Assembly: GCA_025141835.1 (NCBI GenBank) | Contig: CP081102.1 | Span: 124,001 to 188,000 of the forward strand | DNA from: Rhodobacteraceae bacterium M385 | GTDB lineage: Bacteria > Pseudomonadota > Alphaproteobacteria > Rhodobacterales > Rhodobacteraceae | Reading direction: 5' to 3' | Length of the DNA stretch: 64,000 nucleotides | Shown: positions 7,398-16,531 of the stretch, in pieces | Position numbering within the stretch: the first letter of the stretch is position 1 | How the letters are laid out: every line of letters starts with the position of its first letter | Notes under the pieces: model-generated | Database searches by the model: none | What the model was told of the DNA's origin: nothing | Seen by the model: only the letters and a program-made list of their open reading frames with translations | Translations under genes and position numbers: made by a program

Positions 7398-8678
7398 ATG
7401 CAGACGATTTTCGCTCTGGCAACGGCCCGGGGGAAAGCGGGTGTTGCGGTAATCAGGATCTCGGGTCCTGACGCGTTTGATGTGGCGCGAAAATTGGTGG
7501 GAGACTTGCCAGAAGCGGGACGTTTCGTGTTGAGAAACGTCCTGTCTGGGGCAGGTGAGGTTCTGGATCAGGGGCTTGTTCTCGCCTTCAAAGGCCCTGC
7601 CAGTTTTACCGGTGAAGATATTATTGAGTTGCAGCTGCACGGGAGTGTTGCGGTCGTGCGCGCTGTAGAGGCCGCTATTCAGGAAACTGGAATGGCGCGG
7701 CTGGCCGAAGCCGGGGAATTTACCCAACGTGCGCTTTTGAATGATACGCTGGACCTGACCCAGGTTGAAGGTCTTGGGCGATTGATCGACGCCGAGACCG
7801 AAGCACAACGCAAAGTGGCGCAGGCGAGTTTTCAAGGCGGATTGTCAGAAAAAACCGAAGCATGGCGGAACACGTTGATCCGCATTGCCGCGTTGCTGGA
7901 GGTGTCGATCGATTTCGTGGACGAAGATGTTCCGGTGGACGTAGTGCCAGAGGTCATGGTCCTTCTGAACGATCTTATGGACGATTTTAGCGCTGAAATC
8001 GCGGGTACGGTCGTGGCAGAGCGTCTAAGGGATGGTTTTGAGGTGGCTATTCTTGGTGCGCCGAACGCGGGAAAGTCTACTCTTTTGAATGCGTTAGCAG
8101 GACGCGATGTTGCGATTACGTCCGATGTGGCTGGGACGACTCGGGATGTTCTTGAAGCGCGGTTGGATATCAATGGTCTGCCTGTGACCTTCTTGGACAC
8201 CGCCGGATTGCGTGAAACGGGCGATACGGTTGAACGGATCGGCGTCGAGCGGGCTATCGCACGGGCAAGGGAAGCTGACCTGCGGATTCTCTTGGAGACG
8301 GATGATTGGGAACCCGTCGATGCCCTAGAGGAATTGATTGATTTTCGATACGTGGCGAAAAGTGACCTGAACAACGGTGTTGGGATTTCTGGCGTGACGG
8401 GTGAGGGGATCGTGGGATTAATTGACGATGTAGAACGTGTTCTTTCAGATCGGATGAGCACTGTGCGGTCGGTCATAACAGAACGACAACGGGGGGGGAT
8501 CGCGCGTGGGCGTGATGCTCTGGCGGCAGCGCGAGAGGTCTTGGATGTGACGGGTGAGCTGGAACTTGCCGCTGAACATACACGAGAAGCGTTGCGATCG
8601 CTTGACTCAGTGATCGGGCGGGTGGATGTAGAGAACCTCTTGGGTGAAATTTTCTCTCGGTTTTGTATCGGGAAATAG
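7398..8678 (+). CDS. mnmE: tRNA uridine-5-carboxymethylaminomethyl modification GTPase MnmE
   Basis: 426 aa, slightly short for the family's about 450. With MnmG it installs the cmnm5 group on the wobble uridine of certain tRNAs. The N-terminal formyl-THF-binding domain begins MQTIFALATARGKAGVAVIRISG. The G domain is inserted in the helical domain, with P-loop GAPNAGKST near residue 220, switch II DTAGLRE, and a G4-type segment (AKSD) close behind. The extreme C-terminus is FCIGK, the conserved tail with the essential cysteine. It ends 2 nt before the GTG start of mnmG. Confidence 0.96.
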   Translation: MQTIFALATARGKAGVAVIRISGPDAFDVARKLVGDLPEAGRFVLRNVLSGAGEVLDQGLVLAFKGPASFTGEDIIELQLHGSVAVVRAVEAAIQETGMARLAEAGEFTQRALLNDTLDLTQVEGLGRLIDAETEAQRKVAQASFQGGLSEKTEAWRNTLIRIAALLEVSIDFVDEDVPVDVVPEVMVLLNDLMDDFSAEIAGTVVAERLRDGFEVAILGAPNAGKSTLLNALAGRDVAITSDVAGTTRDVLEARLDINGLPVTFLDTAGLRETGDTVERIGVERAIARAREADLRILLETDDWEPVDALEELIDFRYVAKSDLNNGVGISGVTGEGIVGLIDDVERVLSDRMSTVRSVITERQRGGIARGRDALAAAREVLDVTGELELAAEHTREALRSLDSVIGRVDVENLLGEIFSRFCIGK

Positions 8679-8680
8679 GA

Positions 8681-10555
8681 GTGTTTCACGTGAAACATCC
8701 GGAATTTGATGTTGTTGTTGTTGGCGGTGGCCATGCTGGTGTGGAGGCGGCGGATGCAGCCTGTCGGGCAGGTGCGCGTACAGCGTTGATTACCCTGCGC
8801 CGGGATGATCTTGGGGTGATGTCGTGCAACCCGGCAATTGGGGGACTTGGCAAGGGGCACTTGGTCCGAGAGATTGACGCTCTTGGTGGCGTTATGGGTC
8901 GTGCAGCTGATGCTTCGGGGATTCAGTACCGGCTGTTGAACCGGAAGAAGGGGGCTGCTGTTCAGGGACCACGGACGCAATCCGACCGAGAGCTATACAA
9001 GACCGCGATTCAAGCTCACATGAGCGGTGTTGAGCTTCTTGAAGTAATTGAAGGCGAAGTTTCCGATCTTATTGAGCGGAACGGTCGCATTGCCGGTGTG
9101 ATTATGACGAACGGTCAGGAATTGTTGGCCAGTTCGGTTGTTCTAACGACGGGCACTTTTCTGCGAGGGGTCATTCATATCGGTGACCAAACGCAATCCG
9201 GTGGTCGTTTCGGTGCAAACCCAGCAATCAAACTAGCCGAGCGTCTTGCCGGAATGGCCCTACCGCTTGGACGATTGAAAACCGGTACACCACCCCGTTT
9301 GTCGGCTAAGTCGATTGATTGGAGCGAGTTGGAGACTCAGCCCGCCGATGATGACCCTGCGTTCTTTTCCTTTCTGACGACCCGCGTCCAGGCGCAGCAA
9401 GTTGCATGTGGCATCACCCATACCAACGAACGCACCCACGAGATAATTGAAAAGAATCTGGAACGGTCCGCTATGTATGGCGGTCACATTGAGGGAGTCG
9501 GCCCACGCTATTGCCCGTCGATTGAAGATAAAATCGTCCGTTTTGCTGATAAATCATCGCATCAGATTTTTCTCGAGCCGGAAGGTTTGACAACCGATGT
9601 CATCTATCCAAACGGTATTTCGACGTCTCTTCCAGTTGATGTTCAATTGGATTATGTGCATTCTATCAAGGGGTTAGAAAGCGCCGAGGTGCTTCAACCG
9701 GGCTACGCGATCGAGTATGATTACATCGATCCGACCTGTTTGAATGACCAGTTGGAGCTTCAGGATCATCCTGGCCTTTTCCTCGCTGGCCAGATCAATG
9801 GGACAACGGGATATGAAGAAGCAGCGGCACAGGGGCTTGTTGCGGGATTGAATGCGGCGTTTCGGGCGACGGATCGTCCGTCGGTCCACTTTAGTCGCCG
9901 CGAATCCTACATCGGCGTTTTGATCGACGATCTTGTGACGCGCGGTGTGTCCGAGCCCTATCGGATGTTCACGTCCCGCGCGGAATACAGACTTTCACTT
10001 CGTGCTGATAATGCGGACCAACGGCTCACGCCTATGGCGGATGCTCTCGGTATACTAACGGAAGATCGGACAACTCGCTTCGTCACGAAGATGGAGGCTC
10101 TCTCCAAGGCGAAGTCGTCTCTCTTGTCGATGCAAATTACCCCAATGCAGGCTGTTTCTGCGGGCATTAACGTCAATCAAGATGGTAGGCGGCGCAATGG
10201 AATGGAGCTCTTGGCTTATCCGAAAGTCTCTATGGAAGACTTGTGCAAAATGCATCCCGAGCTCTCTGCGATGGGCTCGGATATTTCTTCGCAGCTAGAG
10301 ATCGAGGCAACCTATGCAGTCTATATCGACCGGCAGAATAGGGATGCGGAGTCACTTAAGCGAGATGAAGATAAAGCAATTCCAGTAGATTTCCCCTACA
10401 GCACCGTCGTGGGCCTCTCCAATGAGCTACGGACGAAACTGATGCGGGTTCGGCCCAAATCCTTGGCGCAGGCAGGGCGAATTGACGGGATGACTCCGGC
10501 TGCGTTGGCTCTAATTCTAACCAAGCTACATCAAATTGGCCGGCTTTCAGCATGA
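8681..10555 (+). CDS. mnmG: tRNA uridine-5-carboxymethylaminomethyl modification enzyme MnmG (GidA)
   Basis: 624 aa from the GTG at 8681, giving the N-terminus MFHVKHPEFDV typical where a parS site overlaps the start. An upstream in-frame TTG at 8663 overlaps mnmE and was not chosen. MnmG is the FAD- and NADH-dependent partner of MnmE. The FAD-binding loop is VVVGGGHAGVEAA; later family blocks are MSCNPAIGGLGKGHLVREIDA, ALGGVMG and RLKTGTPPRL, with the cysteine of the CPSIEDK motif. The C-terminal helical domain binds MnmE. The ATGA overlap with rsmG indicates coupling. The first codons coincide with a parS palindrome. Confidence 0.96.
   Translation: MFHVKHPEFDVVVVGGGHAGVEAADAACRAGARTALITLRRDDLGVMSCNPAIGGLGKGHLVREIDALGGVMGRAADASGIQYRLLNRKKGAAVQGPRTQSDRELYKTAIQAHMSGVELLEVIEGEVSDLIERNGRIAGVIMTNGQELLASSVVLTTGTFLRGVIHIGDQTQSGGRFGANPAIKLAERLAGMALPLGRLKTGTPPRLSAKSIDWSELETQPADDDPAFFSFLTTRVQAQQVACGITHTNERTHEIIEKNLERSAMYGGHIEGVGPRYCPSIEDKIVRFADKSSHQIFLEPEGLTTDVIYPNGISTSLPVDVQLDYVHSIKGLESAEVLQPGYAIEYDYIDPTCLNDQLELQDHPGLFLAGQINGTTGYEEAAAQGLVAGLNAAFRATDRPSVHFSRRESYIGVLIDDLVTRGVSEPYRMFTSRAEYRLSLRADNADQRLTPMADALGILTEDRTTRFVTKMEALSKAKSSLLSMQITPMQAVSAGINVNQDGRRRNGMELLAYPKVSMEDLCKMHPELSAMGSDISSQLEIEATYAVYIDRQNRDAESLKRDEDKAIPVDFPYSTVVGLSNELRTKLMRVRPKSLAQAGRIDGMTPAALALILTKLHQIGRLSA
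8682..8697. other. parS: parS centromere-like site 1
   Basis: Perfect 16-bp palindrome TGTTTCACGTGAAACA, identical to the parS consensus bound by chromosomal ParB. It starts at the second base of the mnmG GTG start codon and encodes the residues FHVKH, so the site is embedded in the coding sequence. It lies about 2.8 kb from the putative oriC and about 3.3 kb before parB. Confidence 0.95.
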
Positions 10556-11196
10556 CTGATGATGAAGCACAGCGATACATCGCGAGCATTGTTTCACGTG
10601 AAACAATGGAGCGGTTGAGCATATTCCACGGTCTCTTGCTTCAATGGCAAAAAACAATCAACCTCGTCGCGCCGTCTACATTGCAGACCGCTTGGGAGCG
10701 GCACTTCGTTGATTCCGCGCAGATTTTTGAACTTGCGCCTGAGAACGCGGTCAATTGGTTGGACCTAGGATCGGGTGGCGGCTTCCCGGGCTTGGTCGTG
10801 GCGGCAATGGCGAAGGACGCACGGCCGGACCTAAAAGTAACTCTTGTGGAGAGCGATATCCGCAAATGTGGCTTCATGCGTGAGGCCGCCCGAAAAATGG
10901 ACGTGAGGGTGAACATTCTTACCCGCCGGATTGCAGACATTCCCAAACAATCGGCTGATGTCATCTCCGCCCGAGCCCTAAGTAACTTGGCCGCTCTTAT
11001 CGAACACGCTTTGCCGCATATCACGCCGTCGACGTGCCTTCTTTTCCCTAAAGGAAGTTCTTACAAGTCTGAGCTTGAATTGGTCCCACAAGATTGGCAA
11101 TCCAAGGTAGAAGCTGTTGCAAGCAAAACAGATCCAGACGCTGTGGTCCTTAGGTTTGCGCCCCAAAGTTCAAGAAAAGAAGCAGTATGCGGGTAA
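10552..11196 (+). CDS. rsmG: 16S rRNA (guanine-N7)-methyltransferase RsmG (GidB)
   Basis: 214 aa. RsmG methylates N7 of G527 in 16S rRNA. The SAM-binding glycine loop is LDLGSGGGFPGL (about residues 70-81), with downstream VTLVESDIRKCGFM and ISARALSNL matching the family. The segment VSRETME near residue 14 is encoded by a parS palindrome, a known hallmark of this gene near origins. It overlaps mnmG by ATGA and extends 10 nt into parA, so the rho-to-parB run is tightly packed. Confidence 0.95.
   Translation: MTDDEAQRYIASIVSRETMERLSIFHGLLLQWQKTINLVAPSTLQTAWERHFVDSAQIFELAPENAVNWLDLGSGGGFPGLVVAAMAKDARPDLKVTLVESDIRKCGFMREAARKMDVRVNILTRRIADIPKQSADVISARALSNLAALIEHALPHITPSTCLLFPKGSSYKSELELVPQDWQSKVEAVASKTDPDAVVLRFAPQSSRKEAVCG
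10590..10605. other. parS: parS centromere-like site 2
   Basis: Second perfect TGTTTCACGTGAAACA. The palindrome extends by two bases on each side (10588-10607, ATT...AAT), giving 20 bp of perfect dyad symmetry. It lies inside rsmG and encodes the VSRET segment. Two identical sites 1.9 kb apart just upstream of parAB fit ParB loading and spreading. Confidence 0.95.
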
Positions 11197-11966
11197 TTTC
11201 GATCACGAATCAGAAGGGTGGGGTGGGCAAAACGACCACAGCCATCAATCTAGCCGCGGCACTTGCCCAAGCAGGGCTTTCGGTCCTGATTATCGACCTC
11301 GACCCGCAAGGGAATGCCTCGACTGGATTGGGGATCGACGCTTCCAAACGCACACGCACGACCTATGACATCCTGATCGACGGCGCCGCGTTGGAGGATG
11401 TAGCACAACAGACAGAAATCGAAAATCTTTCGATTGCCCCTGCAACGACAGACCTCAGTTCTACTGATGTAGAACTTGGGCAACGCGACAACCGGGTATT
11501 TCTTCTGAAAGACGCCCTCAGCCAATCCAATGCCAAGTACGATTTCGTCCTCATTGATTGTCCGCCGTCCCTGAGCCTTCTGACCTTGAATGCGCTAGTT
11601 GCTTCGCACTCCATCCTCGTGCCGCTTCAAGCGGAGTTCTTTGCGCTGGAAGGGCTTTCGCAACTCATGTTGACGGTCCGAGAGGTCCGCGAAACCGCGA
11701 ATCCGTCCCTAAGGATTGATGGCATCGTCCTGACAATGCACGATGCTCGAAACCGCCTGAGTCGCCAGGTCGAAGATGACGCCCGGTCCAATTTGGGCGA
11801 TCTTGTTTTCAAAACGATGATCCCGCGCAACGTGCGTCTCAGCGAGGCGCCATCCTTCGCGTTGCCGGTCATTGCTTACGACCCAACATCCAAAGGTGCG
11901 TTGGCCTACATTGATCTCGCGAGCGAGCTGGTCGAGCGCGGCACCCCAAGAACGGAGACGGCATGA
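11187..11966 (+). CDS. parA: Chromosome partitioning ATPase ParA (Soj)
   Basis: 259 aa, a Walker-type ParA without an N-terminal DNA-binding extension, as for chromosomal systems. The deviant Walker A is KGGVGKTT (residues 10-17), A' is IDLDPQGNAST, and Walker B is FVLIDCPPSL. ParA binds DNA as an ATP dimer and moves ParB-parS complexes. It overlaps rsmG by 10 nt and parB by 4 nt (ATGA), so ParA and ParB are made from one coupled transcript. Confidence 0.97.
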   Translation: MRVISITNQKGGVGKTTTAINLAAALAQAGLSVLIIDLDPQGNASTGLGIDASKRTRTTYDILIDGAALEDVAQQTEIENLSIAPATTDLSSTDVELGQRDNRVFLLKDALSQSNAKYDFVLIDCPPSLSLLTLNALVASHSILVPLQAEFFALEGLSQLMLTVREVRETANPSLRIDGIVLTMHDARNRLSRQVEDDARSNLGDLVFKTMIPRNVRLSEAPSFALPVIAYDPTSKGALAYIDLASELVERGTPRTETA

Positions 11967-12868
11967 TGGCCCGAGGTTCAGACAAACGCGGTCTTGGTCG
12001 GGGTCTTTCCGCCCTAATGGCAGATATCGAACCCAGCGCCTCTGCGGCACCCTCCGGCGATCAACCCGGTGGCCCACATCGTGGTGAACGCCTGATTCCG
12101 GTGGAGCAGATTAGCCCTAATCCAGATCAGCCGCGCCGGAAGTTTTCGCAATCAGCGCTAGAGGAACTCGCCGCGTCAATTCGCGAAAAGGGCATTATCC
12201 AGCCCCTGATCCTACGACCTGATCCTTCTGACCCATCTCGCTTTCAAATCGTCGCTGGGGAACGTCGCTGGCGCGCCTCTCAGATCGCGCAAGTGCATAA
12301 TCTCCCGGCAATTGTGCGTGAGCTCGACGACACAGAAGTCCTCGAAGTCGCAATTATCGAGAATATTCAGCGTGCGGACCTGAATGCCGTCGAAGAAGCG
12401 CAAGGTTACCGTCAGTTGATGGAGAAATTCGGCCACACGCAGGAGCAATTGGCGACTGCGATGGGCAAAAGCCGCAGCCATCTGGCCAACACGATGCGCT
12501 TACTTCAACTGCCCGATGAAATTCAAACTATGTTGCAAGACGGTCAATTGTCAGCCGGGCATGCCCGCGCTCTAATTACAGCCGATGACCCTCTGGCTCT
12601 GGCCCGCCGCGCGGCTAAAGAAGGCCTGTCCGTTCGGGATGTTGAGAAAGCCGCCAAGGCCCCACCTAAGGGCTCAGCATCCAAGCCTAAGTCCCGTACA
12701 AAGACGAAGGACGCCGATACCCGAATTCTAGAAAGCGACCTTTCCAGAATTCTCGGCATGGGTGTCGTGATTGACCATGATACAGATGCGGGCGGCGGAA
12801 AATTATCTATTAAATACAAAGACTTACAGCAGCTTGATGATCTACTGCGTCTGTTGAATACGAACTAG
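11963..12868 (+). CDS. parB: Chromosome partitioning protein ParB (Spo0J)
   Basis: 301 aa. The N-terminal GLGRGLSALM motif is the part known to stimulate the ParA ATPase. The ParB N-domain has the CTP-binding GERRWRA motif near residue 98. The helix-turn-helix follows (TQEQLATAMGKSRSHLANTMRLLQLP, about 153-178) and should read the two parS palindromes upstream. A basic, low-complexity linker leads to the C-terminal dimerisation domain. A second ATG directly follows the first, so the exact start is uncertain by one codon. It converges on hemW with a 3-nt gap. Confidence 0.97.
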   Translation: MMARGSDKRGLGRGLSALMADIEPSASAAPSGDQPGGPHRGERLIPVEQISPNPDQPRRKFSQSALEELAASIREKGIIQPLILRPDPSDPSRFQIVAGERRWRASQIAQVHNLPAIVRELDDTEVLEVAIIENIQRADLNAVEEAQGYRQLMEKFGHTQEQLATAMGKSRSHLANTMRLLQLPDEIQTMLQDGQLSAGHARALITADDPLALARRAAKEGLSVRDVEKAAKAPPKGSASKPKSRTKTKDADTRILESDLSRILGMGVVIDHDTDAGGGKLSIKYKDLQQLDDLLRLLNTN

Positions 12869-12871
12869 ACG

Positions 12872-14032
12872 CTACGCCAGAAGCGCCCTCAAGACACCGT
12901 TCAGAACAGGCCGCCCGGACAAGGTGGCAATAAGCCTTGTCCCGCTTTCTTCGACAAGGCCGAGATCGATCAATTCTCCGATCTTCTCCCGCGCGATCGG
13001 TTCGCCATTCAGCGCCGAAAATCGAGCCAGGTCAGACCCCTCCGCCAACCGCAGAGACATCATCAAATACTCTTCTGCCTGCTCTCGCTTGCTCACTTCA
13101 GCACGCAAGCTCTCTCCGGTTCCTGCGGCAGACACAGCGTCCAACCACTTTTGAGGTTGAAGGTGCGTTTCCGTGGCAAATCGGTGATCCCCCAAGGTGA
13201 TCCGACCGTGCGCTCCAGGGCCCACGCCGGCATAATCTCCGGCGCGCCAGTAGACCAGATTGTGCCGAGATTGGCCAAAATCAGCCGCGTGGTTAGAGAT
13301 CTCATAGGCAGGAAGCCCCGCTGCGCCGCATAAATCCTGCGTCAGCTCATACATATCCGCGCTCAAATCTTCGCTCGGAAGCCCCCTTAACCCACCCTTT
13401 GCATGCCGCGCCCCAAATGCGGTGCCGGGTTCAATCGTAAGCTGGTAGAGCGACAGATGATCGGCCGCGAAGTCCAAGGCCTGCGACAGCTCAGCCCGCC
13501 AATCTTCAAGGCTTTGTTCCTGGCGGGCGTAAATCAGGTCGAAACTGACCCTCTCGAACGCATTCCTCGCCACGTCAATTGCAGCATAGGCCTCTTTCAC
13601 GGAATGGAGACGCCCTAAACGCCGCAGATCGGCGTCATTCAGCGCCTGAACACCCATCGAAACCCGGTTCACGCCCGCATCGCGATACCCAGCGAAACGT
13701 CCGGCTTCGACGGAAGAAGGGTTCGCTTCCAGAGTCACTTCGAGGTCATTAGAAATGGGCCAAACCCGCCGAATAGTGTCGATAATTGCGGCAACGCTGC
13801 TCGGTTCCATCAGCGAGGGCGTGCCGCCTCCAAAGAAAACACTCCCCAGCGTCCGCTCCGGCAATTCAGCCGCCACACGTTCAATCTCGCCCAGGTAGGC
13901 GCGCAGCCAGGCACCTTGGTCAATCCTCGCGGAAACATGGCTGTTAAAGTCGCAATAGGGACACTTCGCCTCGCAAAACGGCCAGTGGATATAGAGCCCA
14001 AAGCCCCCCTGCTGCCAATCAGGCGTTTCCAA
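12872..14032 (-). CDS. hemW: Radical SAM heme chaperone HemW (HemN-like)
   Basis: 386 aa. The start is a TTG at 14032 that overlaps rdgB by 14 nt; no ATG lies between it and the conserved GLYIHWPFC block, so this non-ATG start seems forced. The [4Fe-4S] cysteines are C20, C24 and C27 (CEAKCPYC). The N-terminal extension typical of coproporphyrinogen dehydrogenase HemN is absent, which favours HemW, a protein that binds heme and passes it to respiratory proteins. GGGTPSLM and the SMGVQ block also match. Many database entries label this family oxygen-independent coproporphyrinogen oxidase. Confidence 0.9.
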   Translation of the reverse strand: METPDWQQGGFGLYIHWPFCEAKCPYCDFNSHVSARIDQGAWLRAYLGEIERVAAELPERTLGSVFFGGGTPSLMEPSSVAAIIDTIRRVWPISNDLEVTLEANPSSVEAGRFAGYRDAGVNRVSMGVQALNDADLRRLGRLHSVKEAYAAIDVARNAFERVSFDLIYARQEQSLEDWRAELSQALDFAADHLSLYQLTIEPGTAFGARHAKGGLRGLPSEDLSADMYELTQDLCGAAGLPAYEISNHAADFGQSRHNLVYWRAGDYAGVGPGAHGRITLGDHRFATETHLQPQKWLDAVSAAGTGESLRAEVSKREQAEEYLMMSLRLAEGSDLARFSALNGEPIAREKIGELIDLGLVEESGTRLIATLSGRPVLNGVLRALLA

Positions 14033-14630
14033 AGATCTTCACCAGTTGCGCAACGGCCTTGGCGCGGTGGCTGATCTTGTTCTTCTCCCAGCGGTTCATC
14101 TCACCGAAGGTGATGTCATAGCCTTCTGGCTGGAAGATCGGATCATATCCATGGCCTTCTTTCCCGCGCATGGGCCAAACGACCTGGCCTTCCATCACGC
14201 CGGGGAACACTTCGTCATGACCGTCGGGCCATGCCAAGACCAGCGTGCAGCAGAACCGGGCGGTATGGGGGGCAGGGGCGTCAACCGCCTCCAACTCCCG
14301 ACGGGTCCGATCCATCGCCATGACGAAATCGCGCCCGTTTGGGGTTTCCGCCCAATCGGCGGTGTAGACACCGGGGGCACCACCCAAGGCGTCGATTTCA
14401 ATCCCGCTATCGTCACTGAGTGCGGGCAGGCCAGTGGCCTTCGCGGCTGCATGGGCCTTGATCCGGGCGTTGCCTACGAAGGTTGTCTCGGTTTCCTCCG
14501 GTTCAGGCAGATCGTGATCGGCGGCACCTGTCACTTGGATGCCAAAAGGCTCCAACAGATGCCGCATCTCATCAAGTTTGCCTTGATTGTGGGTCGCGAT
14601 CAGCAGCCGATCACCGGAAAACCGCCGCAT
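14019..14630 (-). CDS. rdgB: Non-canonical purine NTP pyrophosphatase (RdgB/HAM1)
   Basis: 203 aa, full length. It hydrolyses dITP, ITP and XTP to monophosphates, keeping deaminated purines out of DNA. The nucleotide motif ATHNQGKLDEM (12-22) and the catalytic LSDDSGIEIDALGGAPGVYTA block are clear, as is the C-terminal GYDPIFQPEGY ... NRWEKNKISHRAKA. It shares one base with the rph stop and overlaps the hemW start, forming rph-rdgB-hemW, a conserved alphaproteobacterial order next to hrcA-grpE. Confidence 0.96.
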   Translation of the reverse strand: MRRFSGDRLLIATHNQGKLDEMRHLLEPFGIQVTGAADHDLPEPEETETTFVGNARIKAHAAAKATGLPALSDDSGIEIDALGGAPGVYTADWAETPNGRDFVMAMDRTRRELEAVDAPAPHTARFCCTLVLAWPDGHDEVFPGVMEGQVVWPMRGKEGHGYDPIFQPEGYDITFGEMNRWEKNKISHRAKAVAQLVKIFGNA

Positions 14631-15343
14631 CAGGAGGTCGCCGCCGCCTGAGCTTTCACCAACTCCGCAATGCCTTTTTCAGCCAAGCCATAAAGCGCGT
14701 TGAATTCATCACGCGAGAACGTCGCGCCTTCTGCGCTGGCCTGCAATTCAACCACTTGGCCTGCACCGGTCATGATGAAGTTGCCGTCGGTCCCGGCCTC
14801 GGAATCCTCTGGGTAATCAAGGTCCAGCACTGGCTGACCCGCGTAGATGCCGCAGGAAACCGCCGCGATGTGGTCGATGATCGGGTCGGTCACAAGTTCG
14901 CCGGACTTCAGCAGCTTGTTCACCGCCAACCGCAGCGCAACCCAACCACCGGTGATAGAGGCGCAACGCGTGCCGCCATCGGCTTGGATCACGTCGCAAT
15001 CCACGGTAATCTGACGCTCGCCCAAGGCAGAACGATCTATCCCCGCACGCAAAGACCGCCCGATCAGACGCTGGATTTCTTGGGTCCGGCCAGATTGCTT
15101 GCCAGCCGCGGACTCGCGCCGCATCCGGGTGTGCGTGGCACGGGGCAACATGCCGTATTCCGCCGTAACCCAACCAAGGCCGGAGTTTTTCAGGAACGGC
15201 GGCACGCGGGCCTCTAGGGTGGCGGTGCACAACACGTGCGTATCGCCGCAACGGATCATGCAAGACCCTTCCGCGTGGCGGGTTACGTCGGTCTCGATGG
15301 AAATGTCGCGCATTTCATCTAGGTTTCGGCCGGAAGGACGCAT
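14630..15343 (-). CDS. rph: Ribonuclease PH
   Basis: 237 aa, typical length. This phosphorolytic 3'-5' exoribonuclease trims tRNA 3' ends. The start MRPSGRNLDEMRDI is conserved, as are GSCMIRCGDTHVLCTA, the phosphate-binding arginine region GRTQEIQRLIGRSLRAG and DCDVIQADGGTRCASITG. It is divergent from hrcA across a 100-bp gap and is followed at once by rdgB. Confidence 0.96.
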   Translation of the reverse strand: MRPSGRNLDEMRDISIETDVTRHAEGSCMIRCGDTHVLCTATLEARVPPFLKNSGLGWVTAEYGMLPRATHTRMRRESAAGKQSGRTQEIQRLIGRSLRAGIDRSALGERQITVDCDVIQADGGTRCASITGGWVALRLAVNKLLKSGELVTDPIIDHIAAVSCGIYAGQPVLDLDYPEDSEAGTDGNFIMTGAGQVVELQASAEGATFSRDEFNALYGLAEKGIAELVKAQAAATS

Positions 15344-15443
15344 AAATATCTCCTGATACTGTTGCCATCGGGATAGTCCGGCGCAGTGTCATTTCGCAAC
15401 CCCGAAGGCCCAGAACCTGCCAACAACGTGACGGTATCGCTTT

Positions 15444-16508
15444 ATGACGGACCAAGGCAAAATGCTTGAAGACCTTAACGATCGCTCGCGCGAGGTGTTT
15501 CGCCGCGTGGTGGAAGGGTATTTGGAAACCGGCGCCCCGGTGGGGTCACGGACGTTGACCCGGACGTTGACCGAGAAAGTTTCCGCCGCCACGATCCGCA
15601 ATACGATGCAGGATCTTGAATACATGGGCCTGCTCGATAGCCCCCATACGTCGGCGGGACGCTTGCCGACGCAGCAGGGACTGCGCATGTTCGTGGATGG
15701 TTTCCTTGAGGTCGGCGACCTGTCGAAAGACGATAAGCAAGCGCTGGACGATACCTTGGGTGCCAACGCCACGGATGTCTCTGGTTTGCTGGATAGGGTC
15801 GGTTCTGCCCTGTCATCTGCCACCCATGGGGCCAGCCTTGTGCTGACGCCGAAACGTGAAGCGCCCATTCAACATATCGAGTTCGTGACCCTGTCCGCCA
15901 CGCAATCTCTGGTCGTGTTGGTGTTTTCGGATGGTCATGTGGAGAACCGTATTTTCACCCCGCCCGCTGGCATGACCCAAAGCGCCATGCGAGAGGCCGC
16001 TAATTTCCTCAATGCCCGGATTGAGGGGCAAACCGTCAGTTCCATCCGCACCCAGTTAGAGGCCGATATCGAAACCCGCCGCCGCGAAATTGATGATCTG
16101 GCGTCCGGCTTGATCGATTCGGGCCTCGCGGTATGGGACGGCACGGGCGACAATTCCGCTCGGCTGATCGTGCGGGGCCGCTCGAATCTGCTGTCTGACA
16201 CTCAGGAATCCGAGGATTTAGACCGCATCAGGCTGCTCTTTGATGACCTTGAACGCAAACGTGACATCACCGAATTCCTTGAATTGACCGAGGACGGCGA
16301 CGGTGTGCGCATTTTCATTGGCTCAGAGAACAAGTTGTTCTCACTTTCGGGTTCCTCTCTGGTGGTCTCTCCCTATATGAACTCGGATCGAAAGATCGTC
16401 GGAGCCGTTGGGGTCATTGGACCCACCCGGTTGAACTACGGGCGCATCGTTCCGATTGTAGATTACACAGCGCAGCTGGTTGGACGGCTGATTTCCGACC
16501 GGTCCTGA
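15444..16508 (+). CDS. hrcA: Heat-inducible transcription repressor HrcA
   Basis: 354 aa. HrcA represses groE or dnaK operons through CIRCE inverted repeats. The N-terminal winged helix (LNDRSREVFRRVVEGYLETGAPVGSRTL) is followed by the VSAATIRNTMQDLEYMGLL recognition region and PHTSAGRLPTQQG. The remaining GAF-like and insertion domains are present (ENKLFSLSGSSLVVSPY, GAVGVIGPTRLNYGRIVPIVDY). I found no full CIRCE element in the 100 bp upstream or in front of dnaK here, so its target is likely outside the window, such as groESL. It precedes grpE by 23 nt. Confidence 0.95.
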   Translation: MTDQGKMLEDLNDRSREVFRRVVEGYLETGAPVGSRTLTRTLTEKVSAATIRNTMQDLEYMGLLDSPHTSAGRLPTQQGLRMFVDGFLEVGDLSKDDKQALDDTLGANATDVSGLLDRVGSALSSATHGASLVLTPKREAPIQHIEFVTLSATQSLVVLVFSDGHVENRIFTPPAGMTQSAMREAANFLNARIEGQTVSSIRTQLEADIETRRREIDDLASGLIDSGLAVWDGTGDNSARLIVRGRSNLLSDTQESEDLDRIRLLFDDLERKRDITEFLELTEDGDGVRIFIGSENKLFSLSGSSLVVSPYMNSDRKIVGAVGVIGPTRLNYGRIVPIVDYTAQLVGRLISDRS

Positions 16509-16531
16509 GAGGCCAGTACCAAGAGGGTAAT

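Noticed and set aside
15344..15443. Possible CIRCE in front of hrcA
   Set aside because: I found no inverted TTAGCACTC/GAGTGCTAA pair in this gap.
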